A DNA stretch of 64,000 nt from Oscheius dolichura (GCA_932521035.1 OW051494.1:5132001-5196000); one strand, 5' to 3'. Counted from the first letter of the stretch, positions 44,801 to 57,838 are shown. Notes: a model not told the origin generated them from the letters alone. Numbers and translations are program-made.

Positions 44801-45375
44801 TCATGAGAGAGTACATCGACCACAACAGCTTCCTCGTTTACGTTTCGATAAAGATTCTGAACATGTCGATAGTGGCCGAGGACGGGGAGACTCACCGCTG
44901 CTGTTGGGTTCGGGCAGGTTTTCCCTGGCCACCAAATGCATGACTGTTGTCTTCCCCTGGGGCAGGCCGAGTGCTCCCAGGGTCACCGAGCCGTGAAGAA
45001 AGCGACCGTGGTAGATCAATTTGAGCATGGACGGCGAGTCCACCTTATCGTCTGCCCATTCTGAGACAAGTTCTATTAAATCGAATTTGTTCTAATAAAT
45101 ATATTAGCCAGTGTCAAGAGTATAGTTTGTAAATATCTTAGGGGCAAATAATTTGGACGAACTCACCCGCAGGCCACTCCTCAAAAACCCGAAAAATAAT
45201 ATCTTGTACTGAAAAATGTGAGGGGAAGCTGAACTCGTGAGTACGACCAGAAACTAAAATAAGACGGAGATTTATGTGATATTCCTGAAATTGGATCATA
45301 ATCTTTTTCTTGAAATGAACAAACCCCTCCGTTGGCTCCGTCTGCTGCTCCCTCCGCTGAGTCTCGCACGCTCAT
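44801..45375 (-). CDS. UBL3: Ubiquitin-like protein 3 (membrane-anchored ubiquitin fold)
   Basis: Prenylated ubiquitin-fold protein of the plasma membrane (MUB/UBL3), linked in animals to protein sorting into extracellular vesicles. Exon 1 starts at 45375 (MSVRDSAEGAADGANGG). Later exons give HINLRLILVSGRTHEF, FEEWPAEWADDKV, LKLIYHGRFLHGSVTLGALG and KTTVMHLVARENLPEPNSS, which align residue by residue with UBL3. The last exon has a polybasic stretch (SKRKRG), adjacent cysteines and the terminal CAAX box CTLS. Intron 1 is about 40 bp. Length, about 115-120 residues, is normal. It is GC-rich at both ends and AT-rich in the middle. Confidence 0.93.
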
Positions 45376-46414
45376 CCGACCGGCGGCTCTAAAATTGTTT
45401 TTATGAAGGAAAACGTGAGAAAATCTAATTGAGTCCGCAAGATAAGCAGGCGAAAAATGAAGACGGCGAATAAAATCTCCGCCGGAAATGAGACCTAATT
45501 AGAAGTATAACTGGCACCATTAGCAAGGGAATATATGCGAGTTTTAGAATTTGATGGACTCCTTTGGGGGACAACAGAGGAGAAAAGGAGTTTATGAAAA
45601 GGAGAGGAAGTTGCGCCTCCATTTCAAGGGAATCATATTTCGTTTTCTGGGAATTAATCTCTCTCACGAGCCAAAACGACAAAAATTGATCAGGACGGCT
45701 TGAGTAGACTCAAAATGTATGAAGTATTCGAAAAGCGGGAGGGCATCCTCTGCACATTCTATCTGCTCATTACAGACAAAAGCTAGGCGGAGGCTTCCAG
45801 AATACAGAAATTAACGAATTTTGAGCCGAAAGTGCGAAAAACAGATACGAATATCAATTTTTGGCTTTTATTTTTAGCCAACGTAATTCAAAGCCAATTC
45901 CACGACGGAAAAAGTAGTGAAAAACCATATAGTACGACTTTTAGCTGGTGGAGAATGATTTGAATCGGAAAGATGTTAATAAATTACATTGGTTTATCAA
46001 TCCATTCGGTTTATCAAATTCAAACGGTAATCATAAAGTTTCATCGTAATGGCAGCTGGAGTAAGTTTAGAAGAAAAGCATCAGCTGACGATCGATCGTT
46101 GCCTCTATGTCTGTGTACGCAGGGTGGAAGGATAGAACACTACTCTCGGGAGACGCAGACGGGCTGGGATTTGTAGAGGATCGACACACGCAGGCAGCGC
46201 TCAATCGAGCTAGTTCTAGGTGCGCATAATTACTAGAGGATGTCACTAAACAAGTTAGATCAATAGATGCAAATATGTAAAGGCTGCCATCTTGTTAAAA
46301 TGATAATCATCCCCATCATCTGTTTGAACGAAACTCGGAAAGCATACAGAGACAGTTTATGCAACTGTCCAACGGACAAGACACCGTAAACGAGTAATAA
46401 ATAAAACACACGGG
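45376..46414. other. Intergenic, AT-rich, about 1 kb
   Basis: Lies between the UBL3 start and the PSMC5 3' end (both minus). It should hold the UBL3 promoter and PSMC5 3' UTR. A short plus-strand frame at about 46048-46133 (MAAGVSLEEKHQLTIDRC) ends after 28 codons, and I cannot support it as a gene. No tRNA-like fold or repeat was seen. Confidence 0.5.
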
Positions 46415-48049
<1,635 letters not shown>

Positions 48050-48479
48050 ACTGAAATGAGTTCGTTTAGCACTTTCTTATAGAACAGCGTAAAAAATACT
48101 AATATTTATGGACAGTGAATCAAAAAGAAGGAATATCATCATTTTGCCGAGTAAGACGTTTACGCGTAATTTGGAGTCGTTGGAAACTTTCAGATATTAT
48201 TTTTTTTTGCTCAATTTTTGCGACTTCCAAACTTTGTGAAAAAGACGACAACGATCCGAGACAAAAGCATTCTATAAACATTTATCCCTCCGTTTCCAAA
48301 AACAGTACACCCTAGAGAGTTTCCCAAGCTGGAGAGGCTCCCCGTCGGCTCTGAGCAGTTTGTCCAATCGCGACTTGCATTAATTTCCTCTCCTATAAAG
48401 ACCTCCAGATATAGCAGAATTTCTGATTTCTCCCATCTAGCTGAAGCCTCCCAGCTGTTTCGTCAATGCATAAGTGCTT

Positions 48480-48794
48480 ATGAAGCCATGTGAGGTTTTC
48501 ACCGAGAAGAAGAGGAACGAAGACGAGACCTTGGGTTTGACCATCAACGGAAAGCTTATCATCAACGAGGTGGATATGGACAGTCCAGCATGTGGAAAGA
48601 TTGAAGACGGCGACCAAATCCTCTAGATGAATGGAACGATTCTCTCCACGTTCAACTTTTATTCTGTGTTGCGGGAGACGCCTGCCGGCCAGAAGTTATA
48701 TATATATAGATGTTTCGGAACCACAAACGCTCGTTCGGACCTGCTGTGGAGCTGGGAGGTCAAGCTGAAGGTTCATCTAAACTCTGCTAAATAA
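48480..48794 (+). pseudogene. PDZ-domain relic with in-frame stop
   Basis: One frame reads a recognisable PDZ domain: ETLGLTINGKLIINEV (carboxylate loop LGL and strand B), then SPACGKIEDGDQIL, the canonical KI/L-DGDxIL turn. A TAG codon at 48624-48626 follows directly, then MNGTILSTFNFYSVLRE continues in the same frame to TAA at 48792. The stop falls exactly where PDZ domains have QIL-x-(V/I)NG. Either the gene is dead, the stop is read through, or a splice (the sequence ctctag would be a usable acceptor) hides it. Upstream, 48315-48478, another frame is open without an obvious start. The sequence is GC-richer than its surroundings. Confidence 0.6.
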
Positions 48795-49298
48795 AATAAT
48801 AATCAAGTCTTGTTTTGTGTCTTCTTTTAACAGCTGTTTTCACAGTGAATGTTCTTCTTCCGATCTTTTGAAGGCGGCCAATAGAGAGAGTTAGATGAGC
48901 ATAAATAAAGAAAGAGTCGGATTTACAAATAAATGCTATCCAGGGTTGCTCCAGATCTCGACCTCCTCTCGATTTTTTCGACCCTTTCCGGCTGTCTCGT
49001 CTCCATACAGAACTGGCCAAAAGGTGATAAAAGGTTGCTATGATCTGATGAGATGAATCCGGATGAGTACGAAATTCAAAGTAGCTATTCGAGGCGAAGA
49101 GTACGATTTGCCTACAGGGAGCTGCTCGAGCACATTATCTTGTCATAGAGGGAACAGGCCCGTAAGAAAGTGTACTGAGCGAGAGAGCGCGATCGGGGAG
49201 GAGGCGCCAGGGATGCTTCGTCTGCTGCCCACTGCACAGCCTTTCCCCAACAGTCACTCCGGCGAGCATTGCCCCTTCCTCCCGGGGAACACCCCGAC

Positions 49299-52200
49299 AT
49301 GGGCAACTACAAGTCCCGCCCCCAAACTTCCTGTTCCGGTCTGTTTTTGCTTTTTCCGTCGAGACAGAGTTCAGATGAATTGAAGAAGAAGATAAGCGAG
49401 TGTTACGCGGTGGTGAGGAGTCGGCTGGGGGACGACTCCCGTCCCAGATGCGCCCTGTGGAACCAGATCCAGAACGCCGCCTAGTAGGGTCTCCCCTTTC
49501 CCTGACAATTCCCTCCCAGCGAACGCACCCTCGAGGAATTCTCCGGGCTCCTCGTCTCCGAGATCCTCGACTGCCTCACCCCCCAGCGGCTGTCCCTCCT
49601 CCACCTCATCTGCTCCGGACATTCCGAAAACGTGACAATTTCCCTTTTTGGACTGGTCTTTTCAGCAGGCAGCCAAGGTTACGGTCCTCCTGGAGAAGTG
49701 CGACGACTCGCAGAGAGCCACCCTGCTGTCCCAGCTGACCAATAACGGCTTCTCCTGTCTCCACCTGGCCGTCCACAAAGTGGGTCTTTAGGGGAACAAG
49801 GAGGATGCTTTGAAGGGAGACGAGGCCGTGATAAAAGTGCTGCTCAAGGAGGGGGCCGACCCATCCCAGGCCGGCAGACACTGTCTTCCTCCCCTGCACC
49901 TCGCCGCCATGATAGGCAACGAGACCGCCGTCCAGGTGGGTGCTGCTCCCCACGTCTCCTACGCCCTTCAGGCCCTCCTCGAAGCCGGTGCCCCGCTGTA
50001 TGCCCCCGACTTTGTCAAGTTCACCCCCCTCCACTGCGGCACTTACTCGGCACACGACCAGGTATTCCTTTCCTTTGATTTACCAGCTATCCCCTGTCAG
50101 GTAGTCCGCCTACTTTTGGATCGAGGCGCCGACGCCAACACGGCCGGTGGAGTCAGAGACCGGCCGCTCCATCTGGCTGCCGCGCGTGGTCTCACCCAAA
50201 TTGCCACGCTGCTCCTGGATGCTGGGGCCGACCGTTCGTCCGTCTTTCGTCCTCCACAGAAATGTATTCAGCGCTGCTGGCCGACGACGAGGGCACATTG
50301 GCCCTGCACTTCGCTGCCAGGACCGGCCACCACTCCGTCCTCCAGCTTCTGCTCCAGAAGACCCCGACCGTCAGCGACGCCATCTCCACCCGGAATGTCT
50401 AGTAGGGGTGCCCTTTTCCTTGACAATATATCCTCCCAGCGGGGATACCCCCCTCCACGTGGCCTGCTACGGTGGTCGGCTCGACGTCGTCAAGGCCCTC
50501 CTCCCCATCACCCCCAGTGCCGTACTTACCATGGTTCGTCTTCCCGGCCCCTCCAACCATTTCACAGGAAAACGTCTTCTCGGAGACGCCCCTCCATGCC
50601 GCCTGTACGGGAGGAAGATCCGTGGAGCTGGTGGCCCTTCTGCTGCGACAGCCGGGCATCCACGCCAACGCCCAGGGGATGGACGGGCACACACGTAGCC
50701 CCTGCCAGCATACCCCCTAAAATATCTTCTAGCTCTCCACTCGGCCTGCTACCACGGCCACCTGCGGATTGTCCAATACCTCCTGGAGAACGGAGCAGAC
50801 CAATCGCTGACGGCCCGGGCGAATGTGAATCTTGAAGCATTCCCGGTTTAACTTGTTTTGTATATTTTGTAGGACACCCCGCTGGCCGCCACACAACCTC
50901 AGGGGAACGTCAAGCCCTCGCCCATCGCCCAGGCCATGATCCGTCTGAACAGGCCTGACCCGCCCAGCCCCAACATGAGTTCCCACGACTCTACCCTCTC
51001 CTTCGAGGTATCCTCTCCTGACAGGCGGCAGACGCCTCGATTCAGGACAATCAGACCCCGATTATCTGGGCCTACGAAAGGGGCCACGACCATATTGTGG
51101 CCCTGCTGAAGCACTACGCCAACCAAACCCCGGAGGGCGACGTGGCCAGTGAGTACAGGTAGGGCTGGCCCGGCTGAGGACGATCCCGTTGCAGCAGTGG
51201 AGAGTCATCGTACACCCCCCTACCCTCGCCGATGGGTCGCCTCCACTCGATGACCAAGGAGAAGGCCGAGATCCTCCAGCTGCGCGGGGCTCTCCGCCCC
51301 CAGGCCCACATCTCCCTGGGAGAGGTCGACTTCCAGGTGGGTCGCCCCGAGCCCCTCTCTAGCCCCGCACAGGAAGCCATCGGCTCTGGCTCGTTCGGGA
51401 AGGTCTACCGAGGCTCGTACCGCGGCCGGGTAGTGGCCATAAAGAGGTACCGTGCCATGGCCTACGGATGCAAGTCGGAGGTGGACATGCTCTGCCGGGA
51501 GGTCTCCATACTGTCCCGTCTCTCCCACCCCAACGTTATCGCCTTCATCGGGGCGGCCCTCGACGACAAGAGCGTGAGTCCTCCTCTTCCTCCTCCTCCG
51601 ACGGCCCTTCTCCCTTTCCAGCAGTTTGCCATAGTGACGGAGTTCGCAGAGAACGGATCGCTGTTCTCCATCATCCACGAGCAGAAGAGGTCTCCTCCCT
51701 GCCAGTCCCCCTTCGAGTGACTCTCTTTCAGGGTTCTGGAGCCGTCCTTCCGGCTGAGAACTTCCCTCGACGTAGCCAGGGGAATGCGCTATCTCCACGA
51801 GCTGTCCTCTCACGCCGTCATCCACCGGTCTCCTTTTTATTCTTATTCGAATATTCCCCTTCCTGCAGAGACCTCAACAGCCACAACATTTTGATCCACG
51901 CGGATGGCCGTGCGGTAGTGGCGGATTTCGGGGAGAGCCGGTTCGCGAGCCAGTCGGAGGAAGGCGGCAACATGACCAAGCAGCCGGGGGTCAGTCGGGC
52001 CAGCTTATGGAGCCGACACCTTTCAGAACCTTCGGTGGATGGCCCCCGAGGTCTTCTCCCAGTCCGGCCGATACGACAAAAGCGTCGACGTCTTCAGTTT
52101 CGCGTTGGTCGTCTGGGAGACGCACGCGGCCGAGCTGCCCTTCTCCCATTTAAAACCTGCGGCGGCCGCCGCTGAAATGGCCTACAAAAAAGGTATTCTG

Positions 52201-52650
52201 CCCCTTGGATACGGACAAATATGCTCAGGTCGACCGTCGCTCCCTCGGCAATCCACCCTCCAGTTTCCCGAACACATTCTGGCTCTCCTCCCCAAGGCCT
52301 GGCACCCCGACCCCGCTGAGAGGCCGCCCTTTTCGGAGGTTGGTCACTGACTGCCCAGTCAACAGAGAGGTTCAGATAGTGCCGTTGCTGGAGCCGTTCG
52401 TGGACAGTCTGGCCAATATGGAGACCCAGTCCTCCGTGTCCCAGTTGAAGACTCAGTGGGAGCAGCTGTGTGTGACGCCGTCCAAACCACGTAACCCCGG
52501 GGGAACACCGTAGCAATTTTCTCCTTTTCAGCGTCGACCAGCCAGCTGCCCCCCGCCTTCCACCGGTTGTCGGTCAGCGGCACCGTGGAGGAGCTTCGCC
52601 AACGGCTGGATCGCAACGGATACATCACTCAGCTCTCCCCCAAACCCTAG
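49299..52650 (+). CDS. TNNI3K: TNNI3K-type ankyrin-repeat kinase
   Basis: Tyrosine-kinase-like (MLK-group) kinase with N-terminal ankyrin repeats; in vertebrates, cardiac troponin I-interacting kinase. The start at 49299, [12 protein letters not shown], matches the family N-terminus. About ten ankyrin repeats follow, for example [40 protein letters not shown] and [21 protein letters not shown] linker has [17 protein letters not shown]. The kinase has [50 protein letters not shown] and [17 protein letters not shown]. The C-terminus is shorter than in vertebrates and ends YITQLSPKP. The gene is strongly GC-rich within AT-rich flanks. Introns are tiny (for example 36 bp near 49936), and antisense frames such as 51220-51825 are shadows. 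The alternative ATG at 49063 gives unrelated sequence. Confidence 0.93.
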
Positions 52651-52740
52651 TCTGTGATTCTCTTTCAATAAACGGGTAAAACTTTTTATCTTGTTGATTC
52701 CCAGAGTAGACGAACACACTTGAAAGCATATTTGTGGGAA

Positions 52741-53293
52741 CTAGCTCTTCTTGTTCTTGGCCCTGTCGAGCCATCCACTGTTGCCGCATCCTCCAGAACA
52801 TCCTTGATGTACATTTCCATAGTTGTTCGAGGTGGAACCTGTGGTTTTCTTTGAATGAAATCGACGACTGACCAGTTGACGAGATCCGTCTCCTCATAGT
52901 GTTTCCGTTGTTCAACATGTTCGTTCCCAGTCCCCCCATCTGGTTACCCATACCCATGCCCATATTATTCCCCATACCGAGAAGGCCGTATCCCGATGAG
53001 GTCGGATCATACTGCATTCCTGTAGGTAATTATTTTCTGTAAAACATCAAACATTTACCGTATCCACTCATCAAATAGGGATTGTACATGCCGTAGCCAC
53101 TCATACCATTCCCGTACATCCCCATCATTTGCTGTTGATATTGCATCATATCATTGTATGGATAACCTAGAGGACGACTGAAACGAATGGGAAGGAACTT
53201 ACCCATTCCATATCCTCCGAGGTACTGAGCCAAAGAGATCGGAATATACAGAACCACGAATAGAGATCGCATGGAGAAACAGTGTAACCACAT
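52741..53293 (-). CDS. Secreted Met/Gly/Tyr-rich protein
   Basis: Starts at 53293 or at the internal MRSLFVVLYIPISLAQ, a clear signal peptide. The mature part is repetitive in Met, Gly, Tyr and Asn: NDMMQYQQQMMGMYGNGMSG, YGMYNPYLMSGYG and MGNNMGMGMGNQMGG. The 34-bp intron at about 52836-52869 (gtcagtcg...accacag) restores a frame ending CSGGCGNSGWLDRAKNKKS. Without it the frame runs on to 52625 as less plausible sequence. Such composition suggests an extracellular structural or cuticle/eggshell-associated protein. That is inference; no domain is recognised. It is convergent with TNNI3K, whose stop is 90 bp away. Confidence 0.65.
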
Positions 53294-53620
53294 CGTCGAG
53301 GTTATAAGGGGGGATCACGGGTCAACAAGGTTCAATAGAGTAAAGGGCCACGATTCGTCTCGAGTAGCACGCTTTGTCTAGTCTCCAAACCCCTTTTTGG
53401 AACTTTTTGTCCACAGTAAATATTGTGAAAGTCCCCAACACTGCGAATTCAGCTATAATTGTTTCATGCTCTTAGCGCTTGCTAGCAACACACTTGGCCA
53501 TGTCTTATCTCAAATGCATATCATACAGCTTTATTACATTTGTAAAAAAATGTTATAATTTATAAATTGAAGAGTACCGTAAGAATTGCGATGAACCTGT
53601 ATCTCAAGCACAATGGAATT
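53294..53620. other. Intergenic, AT-rich
   Basis: About 330 bp between the start of the secreted Met/Gly/Tyr protein and the 3' end of LAMTOR2, both on the minus strand. I see no gene or repeat. It probably contains the promoter of the former and the 3' UTR of the latter. Confidence 0.5.
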
Positions 53621-54034
53621 TTACGACTGCTGGGAAACAACAGTAAGTGGGCGTTCTAGATGTTCTGCCAATGCTTTGATCTTTTTCCGTAACATGCCAA
53701 TTGGAGCAGCATGCGTTGCTTTCAAAGCAAGTAGTTGATTTGCAACACGCGTACAACAAACAACTCCATCGTCACAGACAATAACTGTTTCTTTCAACTC
53801 ATCTCTAGCGCCTAAAGTTGACAGTCTTGCGTAGAAATACCAAATCTTACTTTTTCGCTCAAATGATTCCCAGACACTGGCAACTAGTGCTGAAAAAACA
53901 TTGGGACTAGTTGTTTTATCCAGATAGCCAGAATAAGCTAGCATCATTCCATCTTTGTTGAAAAGTAGAGTTGCTTCAACGCCTCCTGTGTTCACTTGTC
54001 CCAATAGATCGACCAATGCTTTTTGTCGGAGCAT
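53621..54034 (-). CDS. LAMTOR2: Ragulator subunit LAMTOR2 (p14)
   Basis: Roadblock-fold partner of LAMTOR3 in the Ragulator scaffold on lysosomes. Start 54034 gives MLRQKALVDLLGQVNTGGVE, matching the family's MLRPKAL...ANTGGV start, then LLFNKDGMMLAYSGY. A 39-bp stretch (gtaagattt...actttag) inside the long frame is a good intron. Its removal joins ESFERK to ARDELKETVIVCDDGVVCCT in the expected order, followed by RVANQLLALKA and GMLRKKIKALAEHLERPL. With the intron removed the length is about 124 residues, as in vertebrates. An acceptor-like aatttacag precedes the ATG by eight bases. Confidence 0.93.
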   Translation of the reverse strand: MLRQKALVDLLGQVNTGGVEATLLFNKDGMMLAYSGYLDKTTSPNVFSALVASVWESFERKSKIWYFYARLSTLGARDELKETVIVCDDGVVCCTRVANQLLALKATHAAPIGMLRKKIKALAEHLERPLTVVSQQS

Positions 54035-54326
54035 TACTAATTCTGTAAATTGGGTTTTGAGTTTTATAAACGATAGCTATAACTATATGGGGGAAAATAA
54101 GCACATTTCATGAGGGCAGCAAAACAAAAATTTCGATCAAAGAGAGGGAATGCTTGCTGTTTACTGAAAGCCGTTGGTAAAATATTCTGAGTGAACTCAC
54201 AATTTTCCATTTCTTATCTCTATTTCATAACACCATCAAGTTTTTACTCTCACATAACATATTTTCTCCATTGTTAGCGTCCGTCTAATTGACATTATAA
54301 ATACACCGTTTGGCTTTCCAGGCGAC

Positions 54327-54974
54327 ATGTTGCGGCAAATTACAAAACTTCAAGGATCGATTTCTCGTAATTTCTCAGTATCGACAACTAGTTTGTCCGA
54401 AGCTCAACCGAAACCACCGACTAAGGAAGAATTGGATGAGCTCTTCGCCGACAAATCTAAACAACAGAGAAATTATGGTTTTAGGTAATTACCGTTCATT
54501 GCTTTAACATCAATGTGGTTTAAGCAAAAATCGTGTAGAAATTGTCGGAGGCGTTGGATACGATCCGGTTTTGAGAACTGGAAAAAACAACAGGCACTTT
54601 GCCATCATTCCCGTCGTTACTAATCACATCACCAAGCTTGCTAACGGAGAGGAAAAGAAAAATGTAAGTTTATTTTGTTTGTTTTTTTCGTCAGTAATAA
54701 TCTTTTTAAAGGAATTTGTATTTATAGGTTGAAGTTCATAATATTTCCGTTTTTGGACCGCAAGCAGAGGATGCTGTAAAAAATATAAAGAAAGGTATGT
54801 TTTATTGAGTGCTCGTATTACCGTACTATAGGTACACGAGTAGCCGTTGAAGCCCGTCTTCATTATACAGGAGGAAAAGTAGATGAGAACGGCGAACGTT
54901 CCTTACGCCAAATGTACATCCATGCCTTCAATATTCAAATATTGCCTAGATATGGGCCCTCCCAGCAAGAGTGA
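54327..54974 (+). CDS. SSBP1: Mitochondrial single-stranded DNA-binding protein
   Basis: Tetrameric OB-fold protein that coats single-stranded mtDNA at replication forks. Start 54327, five bases after an acceptor-like tttccag, gives an Arg/Ser-rich presequence (MLRQITKLQGSISRNFSVST). The OB domain begins NRVEIVGGVGYDPVLRTGKN and includes FAIIPVVTN, VEVHNISVFGPQAEDAVKNI and KKGTRVAVEARLHYTGGKVD, then AFNIQILPRYG. It ends SQQE, with no bacterial-type acidic tail, as usual for animal mtSSB. Exon joins preserve the frame. It heads a run of four plus-strand genes. Confidence 0.88.
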
Positions 54975-55151
54975 ACCATGTTTTGACGGATACTTTACTT
55001 CTTTTGTATCTCTTGTTTTTTGAGTATTTCTCATTGTTATAGCATAAAAGTGTTCCTTGCTTAAATACTTTGTAGGCTTCAATTTTGTTATTTCGATACT
55101 ATTTCTCAATTATTTTGAATATTGAATTACACATAACTTTCAGCTGGAATT

Positions 55152-57638
55152 ATGAACCGAAGCTCGCTGGCTTGCCTGTTTACCGTTCGCACTAGCTGTC
55201 TTCATAAAGGGTATGGCTAGTTTCTTTTACATTTATTTGTTTCTCCTTTTTCTTCAGTTTTTTTTTCTTTTTAGTCATTAAACGTAGGTTATTGTTGGAA
55301 AGGGTAGCAATTTGTTTATCTAGCTTATAAACACGTTTCGTTATACGTTTTGTTCATATTGGCTCACCTGCCATCTTTCAATACTTTCGGTGGTAATGAT
55401 GTTACTATTTCACACATGCACACTTCATTTCTTGTTTTCTTTTTGTTTCCTTGTTTCAACTTCATCCCATGTCATGCTTCTCTATAATGCTTAATGCAAG
55501 GGGTTTCTAGGAGTATGGCTCCAATTACTATTTCACTTGATAACCTTATTGGATCTTACGAAACTTTCCTATTCGATGCTGATGGTGTGCTCTGGACAGG
55601 AGATCGTCCTGTAGCGGGTGCTGTTGAGCTTATAAATCGGTTAACGACGGAAAAGAAGGATGTTTTTATTCTCACGAACAATTCCACCAAAACTCATGAG
55701 ATGTATGTTTCGAAACTGAAGAAGATTGGCTTTGATGCAGTACCTCCACAAAACGTCATTTCTCCAGCAATAGTGTTGGCTGATTTTATTCGAAACACAG
55801 AAAGCTATCGAGGAAAGGAAGTGTTTCTTCTCGGTACTAAAAATTTGCAGTCTACCTTAGAAAATGTAGGAATCAAGGTGATTTTTCTATTTTATTTAAA
55901 ATTATTTGATTTTTATAGTGCATTGGTGTCGGTCCGGACCACATGACGGACTATGGGGATTTCGATATTTTAAACAATGTCACCCTTGAGAACAACCCAC
56001 GAGCTGTAATTTGTAGCTATGATTCCCACTTTAGCTACCCTAAACTAATGAAAGCTGCCAATTATTTGGCTCGTCCAGAAGTTGATTTTCTAGTCACAAA
56101 CGAAGACTACACTTTCCCCGGCCCTATTCCCGGAATAATCATACCGGGAGCAGGATTTGTGAGCGCAAGCCTGCGAGCAGTTTCTGGAAGAGAACCGGAA
56201 GTCTTTGGAAAACCCGGTAACCAAATGGCTGATTATCTGAAGAAAAACTACAATATCGATCCGAGCAAGACAATTATGTTTGGAGATCGGCTTGATACAG
56301 ATATTCACTTCGCAAATAGGAATGAATTTGCCAGCTGTTTTGTGCTTACAGGAGTTCATTCTCTAGAAGACGTGGGAAAGGCCGAACTTGCAGGAAAGAA
56401 GGAACTTATTCCCCAATTTACCACGTCTTTTTTTCCCTGATGTTTTGTTGTTGTTGAGTAGTAACTTATACCTACCATAGACAATTAAGTTATTTGTACT
56501 ATTTGAGTTTTCCTTACACAAATAAACGTTTTCAGGATTTGCACAACTGCATCACAATTTAAAGATGCACCATCAGCAGAGCTACCGAAACCACAAGGAT
56601 GGATAAGCAAATTGCTGGTGAGTACTGATGAGGTTTTTTTTTGTGTATTTGCTCGATTTATATATAGTGGGAACGAAATTTAGACCGGACAACAAATGGA
56701 TCCTGCTGGATGGCAAAAGCAGAGTCATTCAAGTCTTTTAAGCAGCTCAGAAAGGATATATGAAATTTCCAGTAAGCGGATAAAGTAAATCAGAATCATT
56801 ACCATTAGCCCAAAACTATCATCCTGGGCAAAAATTCGAATATCTAAGTGCTTTTGAAAAATATAAAGGAGAGCTTTCGGAAAAGCTACCTTCTGTAGAG
56901 CTGATAGGTTCCTGGACTGTTGCTTATGGGAGAAATCGAGATCAGGCGATTCATTTATGGCGATATGGACGTGGATATAAGGATGTAGACAGGTTGGCCG
57001 TTGTCGCATTATTGATGTATAATATTTTTATTAAGTTCGGTTACGGTTCATAATTCGGAGAAGTCCTTGCTAGCGGCTGAAACGGATGTTGCCAAATTGT
57101 GTAGCCGACGGAAAAATGTTCTTGTGAAACCTTTCAGTTATTGGAGAGAGCCTGAGAAACGAGATGGTGAACACGTTTATGACTTCCGCAGTTATGTACT
57201 ACAGGTGACTCTTTATTTTACCATAACGTTGGATTTTAGCCTGGTTCGATGATTGAATGGGCCAACGCCTGGGCAAAAGGAATAACTTTTCGTAGAGAAC
57301 ACAATCAGGATGTAGGAGGCTTTTTTGCCCAAGTCGGACAGTTATATGTTGTCTATCATATATGGGCTTATCCTTCCATGTCAGCAAGACATGAAACAAG
57401 GACTAGCACCTGGGCGAAGCCAGGATGGGACGCCACCGTTGCCTATACCGGTTTGTTTTTAATTCATATCGTATACTCGTAAGATGATGAAACAAATGTG
57501 AACCAACCAAGAACGCAGTAATTTTTTATAATAATCTTTTTAAAAAAAAACTAGTGAAATCGTGTTATTTCAGTACCGCTCATAAAGAAGATGCAAAGCA
57601 AGATTTTGACACCAACCAAATATTCTCAACTGCAATGA
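55152..57638 (+). CDS. NIPSNAP: NIPSNAP-family mitochondrial protein
   Basis: NIPSNAP1/2-like protein of mitochondria, implicated in marking damaged mitochondria for autophagy. The presequence exon (MNRSSLACLFTVRTSCLHKG) ends at 55210. After an intron of about 1.3 kb the frame continues with ICTTASQF and GWISKLLTGQQMDPAGWQ. Core matches include ELIGSWTVAYGRNRDQAIHL, LWRYGRGYKDVD, PFSYWREPEK, VYDFRSYVLQPGSMIEWANA and VGGFFAQVGQLYVVYHIWAY, then HETRTSTW. It ends VPLIKKMQSKILTPTKYSQL plus Gln-stop, the typical family end. A complete HAD phosphatase gene lies within intron 1 on the same strand. One intron near 56995-57045 is inferred. Confidence 0.88.
55516..56440 (+). CDS. PGP: Phosphoglycolate phosphatase (PGP/PDXP-type HAD), nested in the NIPSNAP intron
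   Basis: HAD-superfamily phosphatase that detoxifies 2-phosphoglycolate and related side products of glycolysis. The ATG at 55516 follows an acceptor-like tttctag by four bases. Motif I is FDADGVLW (nucleophile and acid/base Asp present), motif II region FILTNNSTK, cap-side IGVGPDHMTDYG, CSYDSHFSYPKL, and motif IV FGDRLDTDIHFA. Length is about 290 residues with one intron near 55877-55918. It lies wholly inside intron 1 of the NIPSNAP gene. Its acceptor is in frame with the upstream presequence exon, so a mitochondrially targeted form is conceivable. Confidence 0.9.
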
Positions 57639-57838
57639 ACTAATTCGAGTGGCCTTCGCTGATAGTTTTCCCGTTGTTTGCTTGCAATAGTTATTCGGGT
57701 GTTTTATATGTTTAATTAGGTACTTTGTATTTATGCCGACAATGCCATGTATAAATTTTTTTGTTTAAAAATTGTATATCCGGTTATTTTCCTTCTACTT
57801 ATTTTCCAATATTTTTCCTTGTAAAAATGTATTTCAGA

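Noticed and set aside
48787-49020. Basic 77-codon minus-strand frame next to the PDZ relic
   Set aside because: No family resemblance and no supporting exons; it could be chance in this mixed-composition stretch.
49063-49298. Upstream ATG for TNNI3K at 49063
   Set aside because: The family N-terminus MGNYKSRP begins at 49299. The upstream frame shows unrelated sequence.
51220-51825. 201-codon minus-strand frame
   Set aside because: Antisense shadow of the TNNI3K kinase domain; no recognisable motif.
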